DNA from: Nitrospirota bacterium
Lineage (GTDB): Bacteria > Nitrospirota > UBA9217
Direction of reading: 5' to 3'
Assembly: GCA_035516965.1 (NCBI GenBank)
Contig: DATIZR010000041.1
Location: 37,308-101,307 of the forward strand
Length of the DNA: 64,000 nt
Shown here: piece after piece, positions 1-7,991 of the stretch
Position numbering within the stretch: the first letter of the stretch is position 1
How the letters are laid out: every line of letters begins with the position of its first letter
Position numbers and translations under genes: made by a program
Notes under the pieces: model-generated
The model's database searches: none
Seen by the model: only the letters and a program-made list of their open reading frames with translations
What the model was told of the DNA's origin: nothing

Positions 1-1
1 C

Positions 2-850
2 GACACGCTTTCGCGGAAAAGCGGGGACTGCGACGATCTCTCGATCCTGTTCGCGGCGTGCATGGAGGACATCGGGATCTCCACGGCGTTCATTGATGTT
101 CCGGGGCACGTGTTCGTCATGTTCAACACGGGCGTGACGGAAAAGGACAAGGCAACACTGGGCTTTGACGACCAGATGATCGTATCGTACCAGGGAACGA
201 TCTGGATCCCCGTTGAGATGACCATGGTCGGGTCGTCGTTCACCCGGGCCTGGCAGAAGGGCGCCGAGGAATACCGGGACTGGTCGGCCAGGGGCAAGAT
301 CGACCTCATCGAAACGCAAAAGGCATGGGACGTGTTCAAGCCGGTCACGCTGCCGAACGGGGACTCGAAATCGGCCAGGGTGCCCCGGGAAGCGATCGAG
401 GCCGCGTTCCCCGAGGAGCTCGAAGCGCTCGGAAGCCAGCGGCTTGCCCTCCTGTCAGCAGCATATGTCGCGCAGCTCAAGAAGGATCCGAACGATGTTG
501 CGGCCCTTGCCCAGCTCGGCATCCTGTACGGCGAGAACGGCCTCTATGCCGAGTCTCTCGTACAGTTCCAGAAGGTCCTTGCCCTTGATAAGAACAGCGC
601 GCTCGCGTACAACAATATCGGCAACGTCAGCTTCCTGCAGGAGCGGTATGAGGACGCCAGAAAGGCCTATGAAGCATCCCTTGCGGACTGTCCCGATGAC
701 ACGGGCATCATGGCAAACCTGACCCGCGTCCTGCTGCGGCTTGGCAGGAAAGAGGAGGCGAAGAAGCTGTTCCAGAACGCCGCGGCTCTGGATCCGCGTG
801 TGCTGCGTCAGTGCGGCGATCTTGTCGCGAGTCTGGGGATCGTGCAATAG
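2..850 (+). CDS. Transglutaminase-like/TPR protein, 5' truncated
   Basis: The reading frame is open from the window edge, so the N-terminus lies outside. Just inside the edge is a GDCDDLS segment (catalytic Cys of the transglutaminase/papain-like fold), and about 25 residues later PGHVFVMF, which supplies the catalytic His. A tail of about 130 residues with at least three TPR units (AQLGILYGENGLYAES, AYNNIGNVSFLQ, GIMANLTRVLLRLG) follows and probably mediates protein contacts. The first in-frame ATG (62) falls after the Cys motif and is unlikely to be the true start. The family is known from envelope-associated proteins with transglutaminase-like plus TPR domains. The substrate cannot be inferred. 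Confidence 0.75.
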   Translation, partial: DTLSRKSGDCDDLSILFAACMEDIGISTAFIDVPGHVFVMFNTGVTEKDKATLGFDDQMIVSYQGTIWIPVEMTMVGSSFTRAWQKGAEEYRDWSARGKIDLIETQKAWDVFKPVTLPNGDSKSARVPREAIEAAFPEELEALGSQRLALLSAAYVAQLKKDPNDVAALAQLGILYGENGLYAESLVQFQKVLALDKNSALAYNNIGNVSFLQERYEDARKAYEASLADCPDDTGIMANLTRVLLRLGRKEEAKKLFQNAAALDPRVLRQCGDLVASLGIVQ

Positions 851-962
851 AAAAGTAGTGAGTTCGGAGCGTGGAACGAATCGGATGAAAAAGGAGCACT
901 TTGCGGATTATTTTCTCCGGACCTCGAACTCCGAACCTTATGCAAAAAAACGGGAGGCTACT

Positions 963-1418
963 ATGAAAAAAGTGTTTTTTGTCATTCTGATGCTCATCCT
1001 GTCCGGCAGCATGGTCCTCGCCCTTGAACAGGAAAAGAGATCGGGGTCTGTTATGACCGACTGGCTCAAGAGCCTGCAGCAGAAGATCGCCCAGCTTGTG
1101 CCGAAGAAGTCAATGCCGATGAGCACCAGCGTCGCCGGAGTGCGCGGCGGCAGGGAAAACAGCCAGGCGGCGCTCTACTGGAAGGGGAAAAAGGGCGACG
1201 AGGCCGTGAGCGAGGAGGAGCTGACCGAGTTTAAGGATGGGCTTGAAGCCATCGAGAAGGGCGATGGCCCAAAGGCCATCCATGAGCTGGAAGAATTTAT
1301 GAAGCTGTACCCGGACAGCGTGCTGATCCCCGATGTCAAGAAGACGCTGGACCTGGTGAAGGCGGAGCCACTAAAACCGGAAGAGAAGAGGGAAGAGCAG
1401 AAGGAAGAGCAGAAGTAA
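963..1418 (+). CDS. Secreted small protein with TPR-like helix region
   Basis: This 151-residue protein starts at an ATG preceded by GGGAGG at good spacing; the longer upstream frame has no such site. Residues 1-20 form a Sec signal peptide ending near VLA-LEQ. The middle (EELTEFKDGLEAIEKGDGPKAIHELEEFM) looks like one TPR-type helical hairpin. The C-terminus is a charged E/K/Q tail of EEQKEEQK type. It follows the transglutaminase/TPR gene by 112 bases and ends at a clear terminator, so the two may share a transcript and an envelope location. I do not recognise a named family. Confidence 0.7.
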   Translation: MKKVFFVILMLILSGSMVLALEQEKRSGSVMTDWLKSLQQKIAQLVPKKSMPMSTSVAGVRGGRENSQAALYWKGKKGDEAVSEEELTEFKDGLEAIEKGDGPKAIHELEEFMKLYPDSVLIPDVKKTLDLVKAEPLKPEEKREEQKEEQK

Positions 1419-1443
1419 TAGAATTGCTTATGGGGAAGAATTC

Positions 1444-1473
1444 AAAAGGCAGGGACGTCATCCCTGCCTTTTT
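1444..1473 (+). terminator. Rho-independent terminator
   Basis: The stem AAGGCAGGGA pairs with TCCCTGCCTT around a short CGTCA loop and is followed by a T run. It closes the unit that ends at 1418. The palindrome reads on both strands. Confidence 0.85.
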
Positions 1474-1512
1474 CTATGGAACTTTGCCGATCATTCTGCT
1501 ACTCTTACGCCC

Positions 1513-2781
1513 ATGACACGACAGCCCGCCTCCCGCAACCCCTGGACCTTCCTGCCCACGCTCTATTTCGCCGAAGGCCTGCCCTACGTGCTCATCAACA
1601 CCGTGTCGGTCATCCTGTACAAGCGAATGGGCATCGACAACGCGCACATCGCCTTCTGGACGAGCTGGCTCTACCTCCCGTGGGTCATCAAGATGTTCTG
1701 GGGCCCCCTCGTGGACATCACCTCCACGAAGCGGACCTGGATCCTCTCGACCCAGCTCGCCATGGGGCTTTCGCTCTTCGTTGTCGCCTGGTCGCTGCAG
1801 ACCTCCGGCTTCTTCGTTCTTTCCCTTGCGGCCTTCGTCCTCGGCGCCTTCATTTCCGCTACCTATGACATCGCCACCGACGGGTTCTACATGCTTGCCC
1901 TGTCGGAAAAGGACCAGGCGTTGTTCGTGGGGCTTCGGGCGGCCTTCTACCGGCTCGCGATGATCTTCGGGTCGGGGTTCCTGGTCTATCTCGCGGGAAG
2001 GTTCGAAACCTCGACGGGGAACATTCCCTTGAGCTGGTCGATCGTGTTCTCGATCGCGGGAGCGCTGTTCCTGATCGCTTTCGGCTACCACCGGCTCATG
2101 CTGCCTTATCCACCGGCAGACGGGCGGCGGACCGCTCAGGACCGTTCCTCCGGGGCTTCCTTTGGCGAGGTCTTTGCCGCCTATTTCAGGCAGGAGCGGG
2201 TCGGCGTGGTCATCGCGTTCATCCTTTGCTACCGGCTGGGCGAGGCCATGCTGCTCAAACTGGTCCCGCCGTTCCTGCTGGACAAGGCGGGCTCGGGCGG
2301 GCTCGGTCTGTCCACATCGGACGTTGGCCTTGTGTACGGTACCGTAGGCGTTCTCTCTCTCGTTACCGGCGGCATCCTGGGGGGATGGGTCCTCTCGCGC
2401 TTCGGGTTCCGGCGTGCCGTGTGGCCCATGGTCGCTGCCATGCATCTGCCAGATATCTTCTTCGTGTATTTGGCGTCTTCTCAGCCTTCGATCGCACTGG
2501 TGTATCCGCTCGTGGCGCTCGAGCAGTTCGGGTACGGGATGGGCTTTACTGTTTTCACGGTCTACCTCATGTACTCAGCGCAGGGAAACTATAAGACGTC
2601 CCACTATGCCATCTCGACGGGGATCATGGCCCTCGGCATGATGGTGCCGGGACTCGTGAGCGGCTATTTGCAGCAAATGGTCGGTTACCGGACGTTCTTC
2701 ATCATCGTTTGTTTCCTCACCATCCCGGGCATGCTGACCATTCCGTTCCTGCCGAAGAAGGGGATGGAAAAGAACGGCTGA
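1513..2781 (+). CDS. MFS permease, AmpG-like
   Basis: A 422-residue inner-membrane protein with about 12 hydrophobic segments. The N-terminus (LPTLYFAEGLPYVLINTVSVILYKRMG), followed by WTSWLYLPWVIKMFWGPLVD, matches the AmpG/PAT branch of the major facilitator superfamily. Members import muropeptides (AmpG) or related anhydro-sugars. It starts at ATG 1513 directly behind a terminator, without a strong ribosome site. The AmpG role fits the NagA-like deacetylase 2 kb downstream, since both belong to cell-wall amino-sugar recycling, but the link is inference. No AmpD, NagZ or beta-lactamase gene is seen nearby. Confidence 0.8.
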   Translation: MTRQPASRNPWTFLPTLYFAEGLPYVLINTVSVILYKRMGIDNAHIAFWTSWLYLPWVIKMFWGPLVDITSTKRTWILSTQLAMGLSLFVVAWSLQTSGFFVLSLAAFVLGAFISATYDIATDGFYMLALSEKDQALFVGLRAAFYRLAMIFGSGFLVYLAGRFETSTGNIPLSWSIVFSIAGALFLIAFGYHRLMLPYPPADGRRTAQDRSSGASFGEVFAAYFRQERVGVVIAFILCYRLGEAMLLKLVPPFLLDKAGSGGLGLSTSDVGLVYGTVGVLSLVTGGILGGWVLSRFGFRRAVWPMVAAMHLPDIFFVYLASSQPSIALVYPLVALEQFGYGMGFTVFTVYLMYSAQGNYKTSHYAISTGIMALGMMVPGLVSGYLQQMVGYRTFFIIVCFLTIPGMLTIPFLPKKGMEKNG

Positions 2782-2893
2782 ACCGGGAAAGGATAACGGA
2801 GGGGTTCTGTTGATCAGGGCGCTCCCCGCTTCATGATGTTCCGCGGTCCATCACGTTCCGTGGCATCGGCCTTCCCGCACAAGAAGGGACAAC

Positions 2894-2926
2894 AAAAAAG
2901 GCAGGCCATGGCAGGCCTGCCTTTTT
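2894..2926. terminator. Bidirectional terminator
   Basis: AAAAAAGGCAGGCC and GGCCTGCCTTTTT-type arms flank an ATGGCA-containing loop, with A and T runs on the two sides. It lies between the convergent MFS gene (+) and the small membrane protein gene (-) and can serve both. Confidence 0.85.
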
Positions 2927-2945
2927 CCAGTAATACCGTCTGAAA

Positions 2946-3197
2946 TCAGCCCTGCGACTCCCTGCCGAAACCCGTCAAGACGAAGCCGATAATGACGCCG
3001 ATCACCGTACCGATGGTCTCCGCGTGCAGGATCCCGAACAGGCCGAGGACCATCATGAGCGGAAGGATCAGGACGATCGCCGCGAAATGAATGGTCTTGA
3101 TGCCGAGTGTCGCGTTCTGCTTGATGATAAGGTAATAGATGCCTGCCAGCCCTCCCAGCATGATGAGCGCTCCGATTAATCCGATCCATAATTGCAT
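2946..3197 (-). CDS. Small membrane protein (83 aa), unknown
   Basis: An 83-residue protein with two or three hydrophobic segments (residues about 3-24, 37-59 and 62-77), broken by the short polar stretch KQNATLGIKT. It ends in a polar FGRESQG tail. ATG 3197 is preceded on the minus strand by GGGAGG at about 7 nt. Upstream is a consensus sigma-70 promoter (3258-3286) and downstream a strong terminator, so this is a complete one-gene unit probably expressed at a high level. I do not recognise the family and no function can be assigned. Confidence 0.7.
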   Translation of the reverse strand: MQLWIGLIGALIMLGGLAGIYYLIIKQNATLGIKTIHFAAIVLILPLMMVLGLFGILHAETIGTVIGVIIGFVLTGFGRESQG

Positions 3198-3257
3198 GTG
3201 ATATCCTCCCTGGTATTGGATTCATTCCCGGGATGTATGAAGTCCGGGACAGGCGTC

Positions 3258-3286
3258 ATTATAGACAAGGCGGAAGTTTTTGTCAA
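3258..3286 (-). promoter_or_regulatory. Consensus sigma-70 promoter
   Basis: On the minus strand TTGACA, a 17-nt spacer, then TATAAT. Both hexamers are perfect. It lies 61 nt upstream of the start of the 83-residue membrane protein. Confidence 0.85.
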
Positions 3287-3398
3287 AGGGATCAAAAAAA
3301 ATCTTGGAAACTTTTATTGAAAGCGGCTACAATTGTCGGTAGACAGCTACCTTCGGAAGGGGCAGCGCGATCCGGCATCATGATCTCGGGGAGAACGT

Positions 3399-4325
3399 AT
3401 CAATAAGGTCCTCTATTCATTCGGCCTGATCATCGCGGCCGGATACGCCTGGCGTTTCTTCGACCCCGGCGGCATCGACCGGCACCGCGTGCGCCACGCC
3501 CTGAGCGTAAGCGTGCTGCATTTTTTCCTGCCCGCGCTCGCCTTCGGCCTTGTGGCAACGGCACACGCCGACCGGAGCTTCATCGCCGTGCCCGTGACTG
3601 CTGCGCTCGTGACCCTTGCGTCGATCGGCGCCGGCTTCGCGTTGTATGCGCTGCTCCCCCGGTTCAGATCGATGGATCGCCGTGCCCTCGGCGTGCTGAT
3701 CCTCTCGTCGTCCTTCGGCAACGTCACCTATCTCGGGCTGCCGGTCATCACGCAGATGATGGGGTCCCGCTTCGGCTATGTGGCGATCCTGTACGATCTC
3801 CTGGCGACGACACCGGTCCTGCTCACGCTCGGGGTGTTCATCGCCGCGCGGTACGGAAGCGGGGCGTCGGCCTCCCTGGGAGATTCCCTGGGCAGGGTGC
3901 TCAGGCTCCCGCCGCTCTGGGCCGTAGCCGGGGGGCTCGTCGTCAACCTCGGCGGCGTACCGGTGCCGGAGATCGTGCTTGATGCGGCGCAATTGATGGG
4001 CAGGGCGGTCATCCCGGTCATGACATTCACGGTCGGGCTGGCGCTCGACTTTCAGGACGTGAAACGGCTGCCGTTAGCGGCCCCGGCCCTTGGCGTCAAA
4101 CTGCTCGCGTCTCCGGTCCTGGCATGGTGGATCGGCTCGCGGGCCGGTCTTTCCGGGGACGCCCTCAGGGCGGTCGTGATCGAAGGTGCGATGCCGGTCA
4201 TGGTGCTCTCACTCGTGATAGCCGATGAGTTCGATCTCGACGTGCCCCTGGCCGCCGTCTGTGTCGCCGCATCGACCGTTGCGCTGTTCTTCACCCTGCC
4301 GGTGATGATGAAAATGCTCTTTTAG
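3399..4325 (+). CDS. AEC-family permease (auxin efflux carrier type)
   Basis: About 308 residues with around 10 hydrophobic segments. The proline-containing centre and the two homologous halves fit the AEC/bile-acid-transporter-like fold (SSFGNVTYLGLPV; a second copy near EGAMPVMVLSLVIADEF). Members export organic anions or auxin-like compounds; the substrate is unknown. The first canonical start in frame is GTG 3489, but the frame is open back to a stop at 3381. The upstream 30 residues (INKVLYSFGLIIAAGYAWRFF) look like the normal first membrane helix, and GGGGAG sits 6-7 nt before an ATC codon at 3399. I therefore place the start at ATC, or at an ATG misread as ATC. Confidence 0.75.
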   Translation: MNKVLYSFGLIIAAGYAWRFFDPGGIDRHRVRHALSVSVLHFFLPALAFGLVATAHADRSFIAVPVTAALVTLASIGAGFALYALLPRFRSMDRRALGVLILSSSFGNVTYLGLPVITQMMGSRFGYVAILYDLLATTPVLLTLGVFIAARYGSGASASLGDSLGRVLRLPPLWAVAGGLVVNLGGVPVPEIVLDAAQLMGRAVIPVMTFTVGLALDFQDVKRLPLAAPALGVKLLASPVLAWWIGSRAGLSGDALRAVVIEGAMPVMVLSLVIADEFDLDVPLAAVCVAASTVALFFTLPVMMKMLF

Positions 4326-4349
4326 CCGCAGAGGCCACGGAGAGAATCA
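4326..4349. repeat. Short GCAGAGGCCACGGAGAGAA-type dispersed repeat
   Basis: The sequence right after the AEC gene resembles the 'cacagaggcgcagag' words seen at 59561-59590 and 60214-60243. It is a short degenerate member of that family. Confidence 0.4.
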
Positions 4350-4453
4350 GAACAGGCTGCCGCCGATTTCACCCTTCGGCGGCGGTGCGGTCATCTTCCT
4401 TCGATCCGGCCTTTTTCCGTGCACCCTGTGGCAGAAGGAATCCGAGGTATACT

Positions 4454-4705
4454 ATGAACGACAAACACGGTCATTCCCATGAGCACAACGAGCACTGCGG
4501 CCATAACGGCCACGATCATCATGATCACAGCGAACACGAGCACGGCCTCGTGGAGGTCACGATCGAGCTCGAGGACGAACACATCCCCGCGCTGGACGAG
4601 GTGGCGGCGGAGCTCACGAAAGAGCTGAAACAGCCCTGGGACCGGGGCGCCGTCATCCGCCTCGCGCTGAGCGAGTTCTTTTCGAGGCGCGGGAAGATCA
4701 CGTAA
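4454..4705 (+). CDS. His-rich small protein with RHH-like C-terminus
   Basis: 83 residues. The first 31 contain 12 His plus one Cys and several acidic residues, a likely Ni/Zn/Cu-binding segment. The rest (VEVTIELEDEHIPALDEVAAELTKELKQ, then RGAVIRLALSEFFSRR) has the strand-helix-helix pattern of ribbon-helix-helix proteins. It could therefore be a metal-responsive regulator or a metal store. The start is ATG 4454 with a GAGG-type site 7 nt before; a frame open from 4385 adds a low-complexity leader without support. It sits between an AEC permease and a NagA-like gene, neither of which explains it. Confidence 0.7.
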   Translation: MNDKHGHSHEHNEHCGHNGHDHHDHSEHEHGLVEVTIELEDEHIPALDEVAAELTKELKQPWDRGAVIRLALSEFFSRRGKIT

Positions 4706-4791
4706 AGCAAACGCGGAGATGGGAAGACGGGGGGACGCGGTGAGAAGTATGTTGGCCATGTCTCCGAGTCGTTTTTCTGCAGGAGTTAAGT

Positions 4792-5670
4792 ATGGCCTAT
4801 GTAAAGACGGTGGGGAAACACTATCTGATCGACATCCATGTGCACGGCGCCGATGACTGTGATACGCGCACGAGGAGACAGGACGACATCCTGAGGATGG
4901 CGGTCCGCCACGCCGAGCGCGGCACGGCGGCGGTCCTGCCCACGGTCTACCCCAATGCGCTCGAGCTCATGCGCGAGAATATGGGCGCGGTCCGGCGCGC
5001 CATGGAATCGCGGCGTCAGGGGGCCGAGATCCTCGGCGTCCACCTGGAGGGCCCGTTCCTGAACCCCGAGCGGGCGGGTTCCCTTGACGGAAAAAGCTTC
5101 GCCGACCCTTCGCTGGATGCATTGACGCGGCTGATCGAGGGGTTCGAAGACATCATCAGGGTCATCACCATAGCACCGGAGCTGCCGGGGGCGCTCAAGC
5201 TGATCGAGGCATGCCGGGCGAAGGGGATACTCGTCCACATGGGGCACAGCGACGCGTCCTTCGAGCAGGCGGAGGAGGGAAAGCGCGCCGGCGCAACGGG
5301 CATCACGCACATCTTCAACGCCATGCGCGGGTTCCATCACCGGGAGCCGGGTCTGGCCGGATTCGGGCTCATGGACGAGGACATCCACGTCGAGGTCATC
5401 GCCGACCTGGCCCATCTCCATCCCCAGAGCATAAAAATGCTATTAGAGATGAAGCCGCCCGGGAAGATCATCCTCATCTCCGACGCGATCAAGGGTGCCG
5501 GGTGGGGCAGCGGGCCCGTGCGGGGACCGGGAGGGACGCTTCTGGGCAGCGGGATCGCCCTAGCCGATGCGGTCAAGAACCTCATCACCCTCGGTGTTCC
5601 TCAGGAGCGGGCGTTCCAGTTCGCTTCTGACAATCCCCGAAAGTATCTGGGCCTGCCGACCGTGGTCTGA
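4792..5670 (+). CDS. nagA: NagA-like N-acetylglucosamine-6-phosphate deacetylase
   Basis: A 292-residue amidohydrolase. The metal and catalytic positions of NagA are present: HVH (His16, His18), LEGPFLN (Glu86), GHSDA (His152), THIFNAM (His173) and ISDA (Asp231). NagA removes acetate from GlcNAc-6-phosphate in amino-sugar and cell-wall recycling. The protein is about 90 residues shorter than usual because it begins directly at the first barrel strand and lacks the N-terminal half of the beta-sandwich domain. A good GCAGGAG site precedes ATG 4792. No nagB or sugar PTS gene is adjacent. A related sugar-phosphate deacetylase is possible. Confidence 0.8.
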   Translation: MAYVKTVGKHYLIDIHVHGADDCDTRTRRQDDILRMAVRHAERGTAAVLPTVYPNALELMRENMGAVRRAMESRRQGAEILGVHLEGPFLNPERAGSLDGKSFADPSLDALTRLIEGFEDIIRVITIAPELPGALKLIEACRAKGILVHMGHSDASFEQAEEGKRAGATGITHIFNAMRGFHHREPGLAGFGLMDEDIHVEVIADLAHLHPQSIKMLLEMKPPGKIILISDAIKGAGWGSGPVRGPGGTLLGSGIALADAVKNLITLGVPQERAFQFASDNPRKYLGLPTVV

Positions 5671-5772
5671 TCAGGCTCCTTGCGTTCAATCCGTGATTTC
5701 AGATTCACCGAAACAGGCTGTTTCCGGCGCATCCGGTGGGAGCGTCTGCCTGGCCCCGGGACCTGTCTTTCT

Positions 5773-6426
5773 ATGCTCTCCGTCAGCCTCTTCATATTCG
5801 ACCTCGACGGCACGCTCGTGAACACCCTCGAGGACATCACCGCGTCGCTCAACTACACCCTGACAGCGCTCGGCAGGCCGCAGCTGCCTCCGGACACGGT
5901 GCGGCAGTACGTCGGGGACGGCCTCACGATGCTCCTGTCCCGGGCCCTCGGCGGCTCGCAGGAGTTGCTCGGCGAGGCCAGGGGCATCTACGCGGCCCAT
6001 CACGGCCGGAACCTTCTGGCCCGCTCGCAGCTCTATCCGGGCGTGCGCGAGACGCTTGAGCATTTCAAAGCAGTACCGATGGCGGTGATCAGCAACAAGG
6101 CAACAGAATTCGTCGAGCCGCTGCTCCGGGGGCTCGGCATTGCGCACTATTTCAGGAGCGTGGTCGGCGCGGACCGCGGTCTCCCGCTCAAGCCCGCCCC
6201 CGATGCGGTGCTCACCATTATGGCCGCGTTCGGCGCGCCCCGGGAGCGGACGGTGATGGTGGGCGACGGCACCACCGACGTCAAGGCAGGCAAGGCAGCG
6301 GGCGTCATCACGTGCGCCGTGACCTATGGTTTCCGGTCCGAAGCGGAACTGCGGCAGGCCGGCCCTGACCATATTCTCCATGATTTTGCGGGGCTGATGG
6401 ATTTGTTCCGGCCAGCAACGGGCTGA
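5773..6426 (+). CDS. gph: HAD phosphatase, phosphoglycolate phosphatase type
   Basis: 217 residues. Motif I is FDLDGTLVNTLEDI with the nucleophilic Asp, motif II is VISNK, and motif IV is VMVGDGTTDVKAGKAAG. The helical cap between motifs I and II (YVGDGLTMLLSRALG) is of the Gph/PGP type. These enzymes dephosphorylate 2-phosphoglycolate from DNA repair or oxygenation, but many relatives act on other small phosphates. The ATG at 5773 begins immediately before the first strand; the frame extends upstream to 5680 with no homologous character. Convergent with the histidine kinase gene. Confidence 0.8.
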   Translation: MLSVSLFIFDLDGTLVNTLEDITASLNYTLTALGRPQLPPDTVRQYVGDGLTMLLSRALGGSQELLGEARGIYAAHHGRNLLARSQLYPGVRETLEHFKAVPMAVISNKATEFVEPLLRGLGIAHYFRSVVGADRGLPLKPAPDAVLTIMAAFGAPRERTVMVGDGTTDVKAGKAAGVITCAVTYGFRSEAELRQAGPDHILHDFAGLMDLFRPATG

Positions 6427-6544
6427 ACGCATGAGACGGGCCGCTTCGCGATGAGTCCGGGAAAAATCCGGCGCCGGGATATTCAGGGAATGTGCCTGTT
6501 CTGCGTGTTTCCGGGCGGGTGCTGATGAGGTCGCCGCGCCAGGA

Positions 6545-7552
6545 TCAGCGCCTGGCAGAGAAAGAGCGGTCGCCCCGTGGTCCAATCGGCAGGGTGAATG
6601 AAAAAATGCTTCCTTTGCCATAGGCGCTCGTAGCCCAGATCCTGCCGCCATGGTGTTCGACGATCTGCCGGGCTATGGCGAGGCCGAGTCCCGAGCCTTC
6701 TACTGTATTGACGAACCGGTCGCCCGACCTTTGAAATTTCTCGAATATCAGCTCAAGATCCGCAGCCCCGATCCCCACACCGTTGTCCGAGATCTCCACG
6801 ACGATCTGCGAAAGGGGTGCCCGCTCTTCCCTGGCCGTGACATGGATCAAGCCGCCCGCTGGCGTAAACTTGACGGCATTGGAAAGGATGTTCGTCACAA
6901 CCTGGACGAGACGGTCGCGGTCTCCGGTTACCGTGGGAAGGAGCGGGCTGATTGACGAGGTCACCTGGAGAACCTTGTTCTCAAACAGCGGCCCCATGCT
7001 CTCGATCGAGCCCTGGATGATGTCATCGACGGCGATCTCCTCGATCCGCCAGAGCAGGTCGCCTGATTCTATCCTTGCCAGGTCGAGGAGGTCGTTGATC
7101 AGCCGCGTGAGGCGGTCGGATTCGATCTTGATGGAACCCATCAGCTTGTCCTTCCTCTGCTGGGCCATTCCCGGCTTCATGATAAGAAGCTCGTTGAACG
7201 CTTTGATCGTTGTCAGGGGTGTACGGAGCTCGTGGGAAACGACGGAAATGAAGTCCGATTTGAGCTGGTCGATCTCCTGCAGCTTCCGGTTCGCTTCCTG
7301 CAGCTGCTCGTTGACCCGCTGCAATTCCGCGGTCCGCTTCACGGAATAAATGACGACCGAGGCGACGATCAGCGGCACCACGAGAGCGTCCACGGCGCCT
7401 ATGATCAGGGTCTCGCGGGAAACACCGCCCCACCAGACGCGTCCCTGCGCGAAGCTCAGGACCAGCGTGATTACTTCCGAGCTCACGATCGATATCCAGA
7501 TGAAATGCCAGGGGCTGACCTGCTTCAGTTTGTCGATCAATCCGGTCGTCAT
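6545..7552 (-). CDS. Sensor histidine kinase, orphan
   Basis: 335 residues. Two N-terminal membrane segments (about 15-35 and 48-70) with almost no periplasmic loop are followed by a short coiled coil (residues 74-96). Next comes HisKA with VVSHELRTPL (phospho-acceptor His107) and an ATPase domain with N-box NILSNAVKF, DNGVGIG and GSGLGLAI. It autophosphorylates and would pass phosphate to a response regulator, but none is encoded nearby. Lacking a sensing loop, it probably senses within the membrane or through partners. Divergent from ahbD across a 439-base spacer. Confidence 0.9.
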   Translation of the reverse strand: MTTGLIDKLKQVSPWHFIWISIVSSEVITLVLSFAQGRVWWGGVSRETLIIGAVDALVVPLIVASVVIYSVKRTAELQRVNEQLQEANRKLQEIDQLKSDFISVVSHELRTPLTTIKAFNELLIMKPGMAQQRKDKLMGSIKIESDRLTRLINDLLDLARIESGDLLWRIEEIAVDDIIQGSIESMGPLFENKVLQVTSSISPLLPTVTGDRDRLVQVVTNILSNAVKFTPAGGLIHVTAREERAPLSQIVVEISDNGVGIGAADLELIFEKFQRSGDRFVNTVEGSGLGLAIARQIVEHHGGRIWATSAYGKGSIFSFTLPIGPRGDRSFSARR

Positions 7553-7632
7553 CGTCGAAACGTCCCGTCCTTAGTCGCGAGCGTCCATTCCCGAGAGGAG
7601 CCATATAGCCGTGCCTGCCGGGAGAATGGTTC

Positions 7633-7661
7633 ATTATAGCAAAGTAGCACTGGTAAGGAAA
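7633..7661 (-). promoter_or_regulatory. Extended -10 promoter for the histidine kinase
   Basis: On the minus strand TGCTATAAT gives a TGn-extended, perfect -10. The -35 at 17 nt (TTTCCT) is weak. It lies about 80 nt upstream of the kinase start. Confidence 0.55.
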
Positions 7662-7919
7662 TGGAGATTGCAGGGAACGGTGGCGCGGCAGGGGACCGGG
7701 CGGGCCGTCAATCCCATTTTTCTTTGTCTTCAAAGTGGTCCGGGCGTGTACGCCGCCAGTCATGCCGGACCTCTCCTATTATGAACAAATTCCCCTCGGT
7801 GAGGAAGGGAGGCCGGGAAATGTGTTCGAACGTGATGGCTGGTTTTTACGACATCATTTCGGATGCGCTCCTTGCCGCTCCTGGGCAAACCCCGCCGGAT
7901 ATTTGTTGCGCGAACGCAG

Positions 7920-7948
7920 TTGACTATTCACGCCTGATTGGTTAATAT
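7920..7948 (+). promoter_or_regulatory. Sigma-70 promoter for the radical SAM gene
   Basis: TTGACT, 17-nt spacer, TAATAT. It lies about 44 nt before the start at 7992 and is the only strong match in this spacer on the plus strand. Confidence 0.75.
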
Positions 7949-7991
7949 GGTCCGATTCTGACCCCTGTCCTGTTCCGGCAAAGGAGCCCCC

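Larger units (their letters stand above)
7553..7991. other. Divergent intergenic region
   Basis: Spacer of 439 bases between the histidine kinase (-) and the radical SAM gene (+). It holds one promoter for each side. I see no convincing small gene in it; the short frames have no ribosome site and no recognisable product. Confidence 0.6.

Noticed and set aside
1474..2445. Long minus-strand open frame opposite the MFS gene
   Set aside because: Its product is Arg/Pro/Glu-rich low-complexity sequence from the GC-rich complement of a clear membrane-protein gene.
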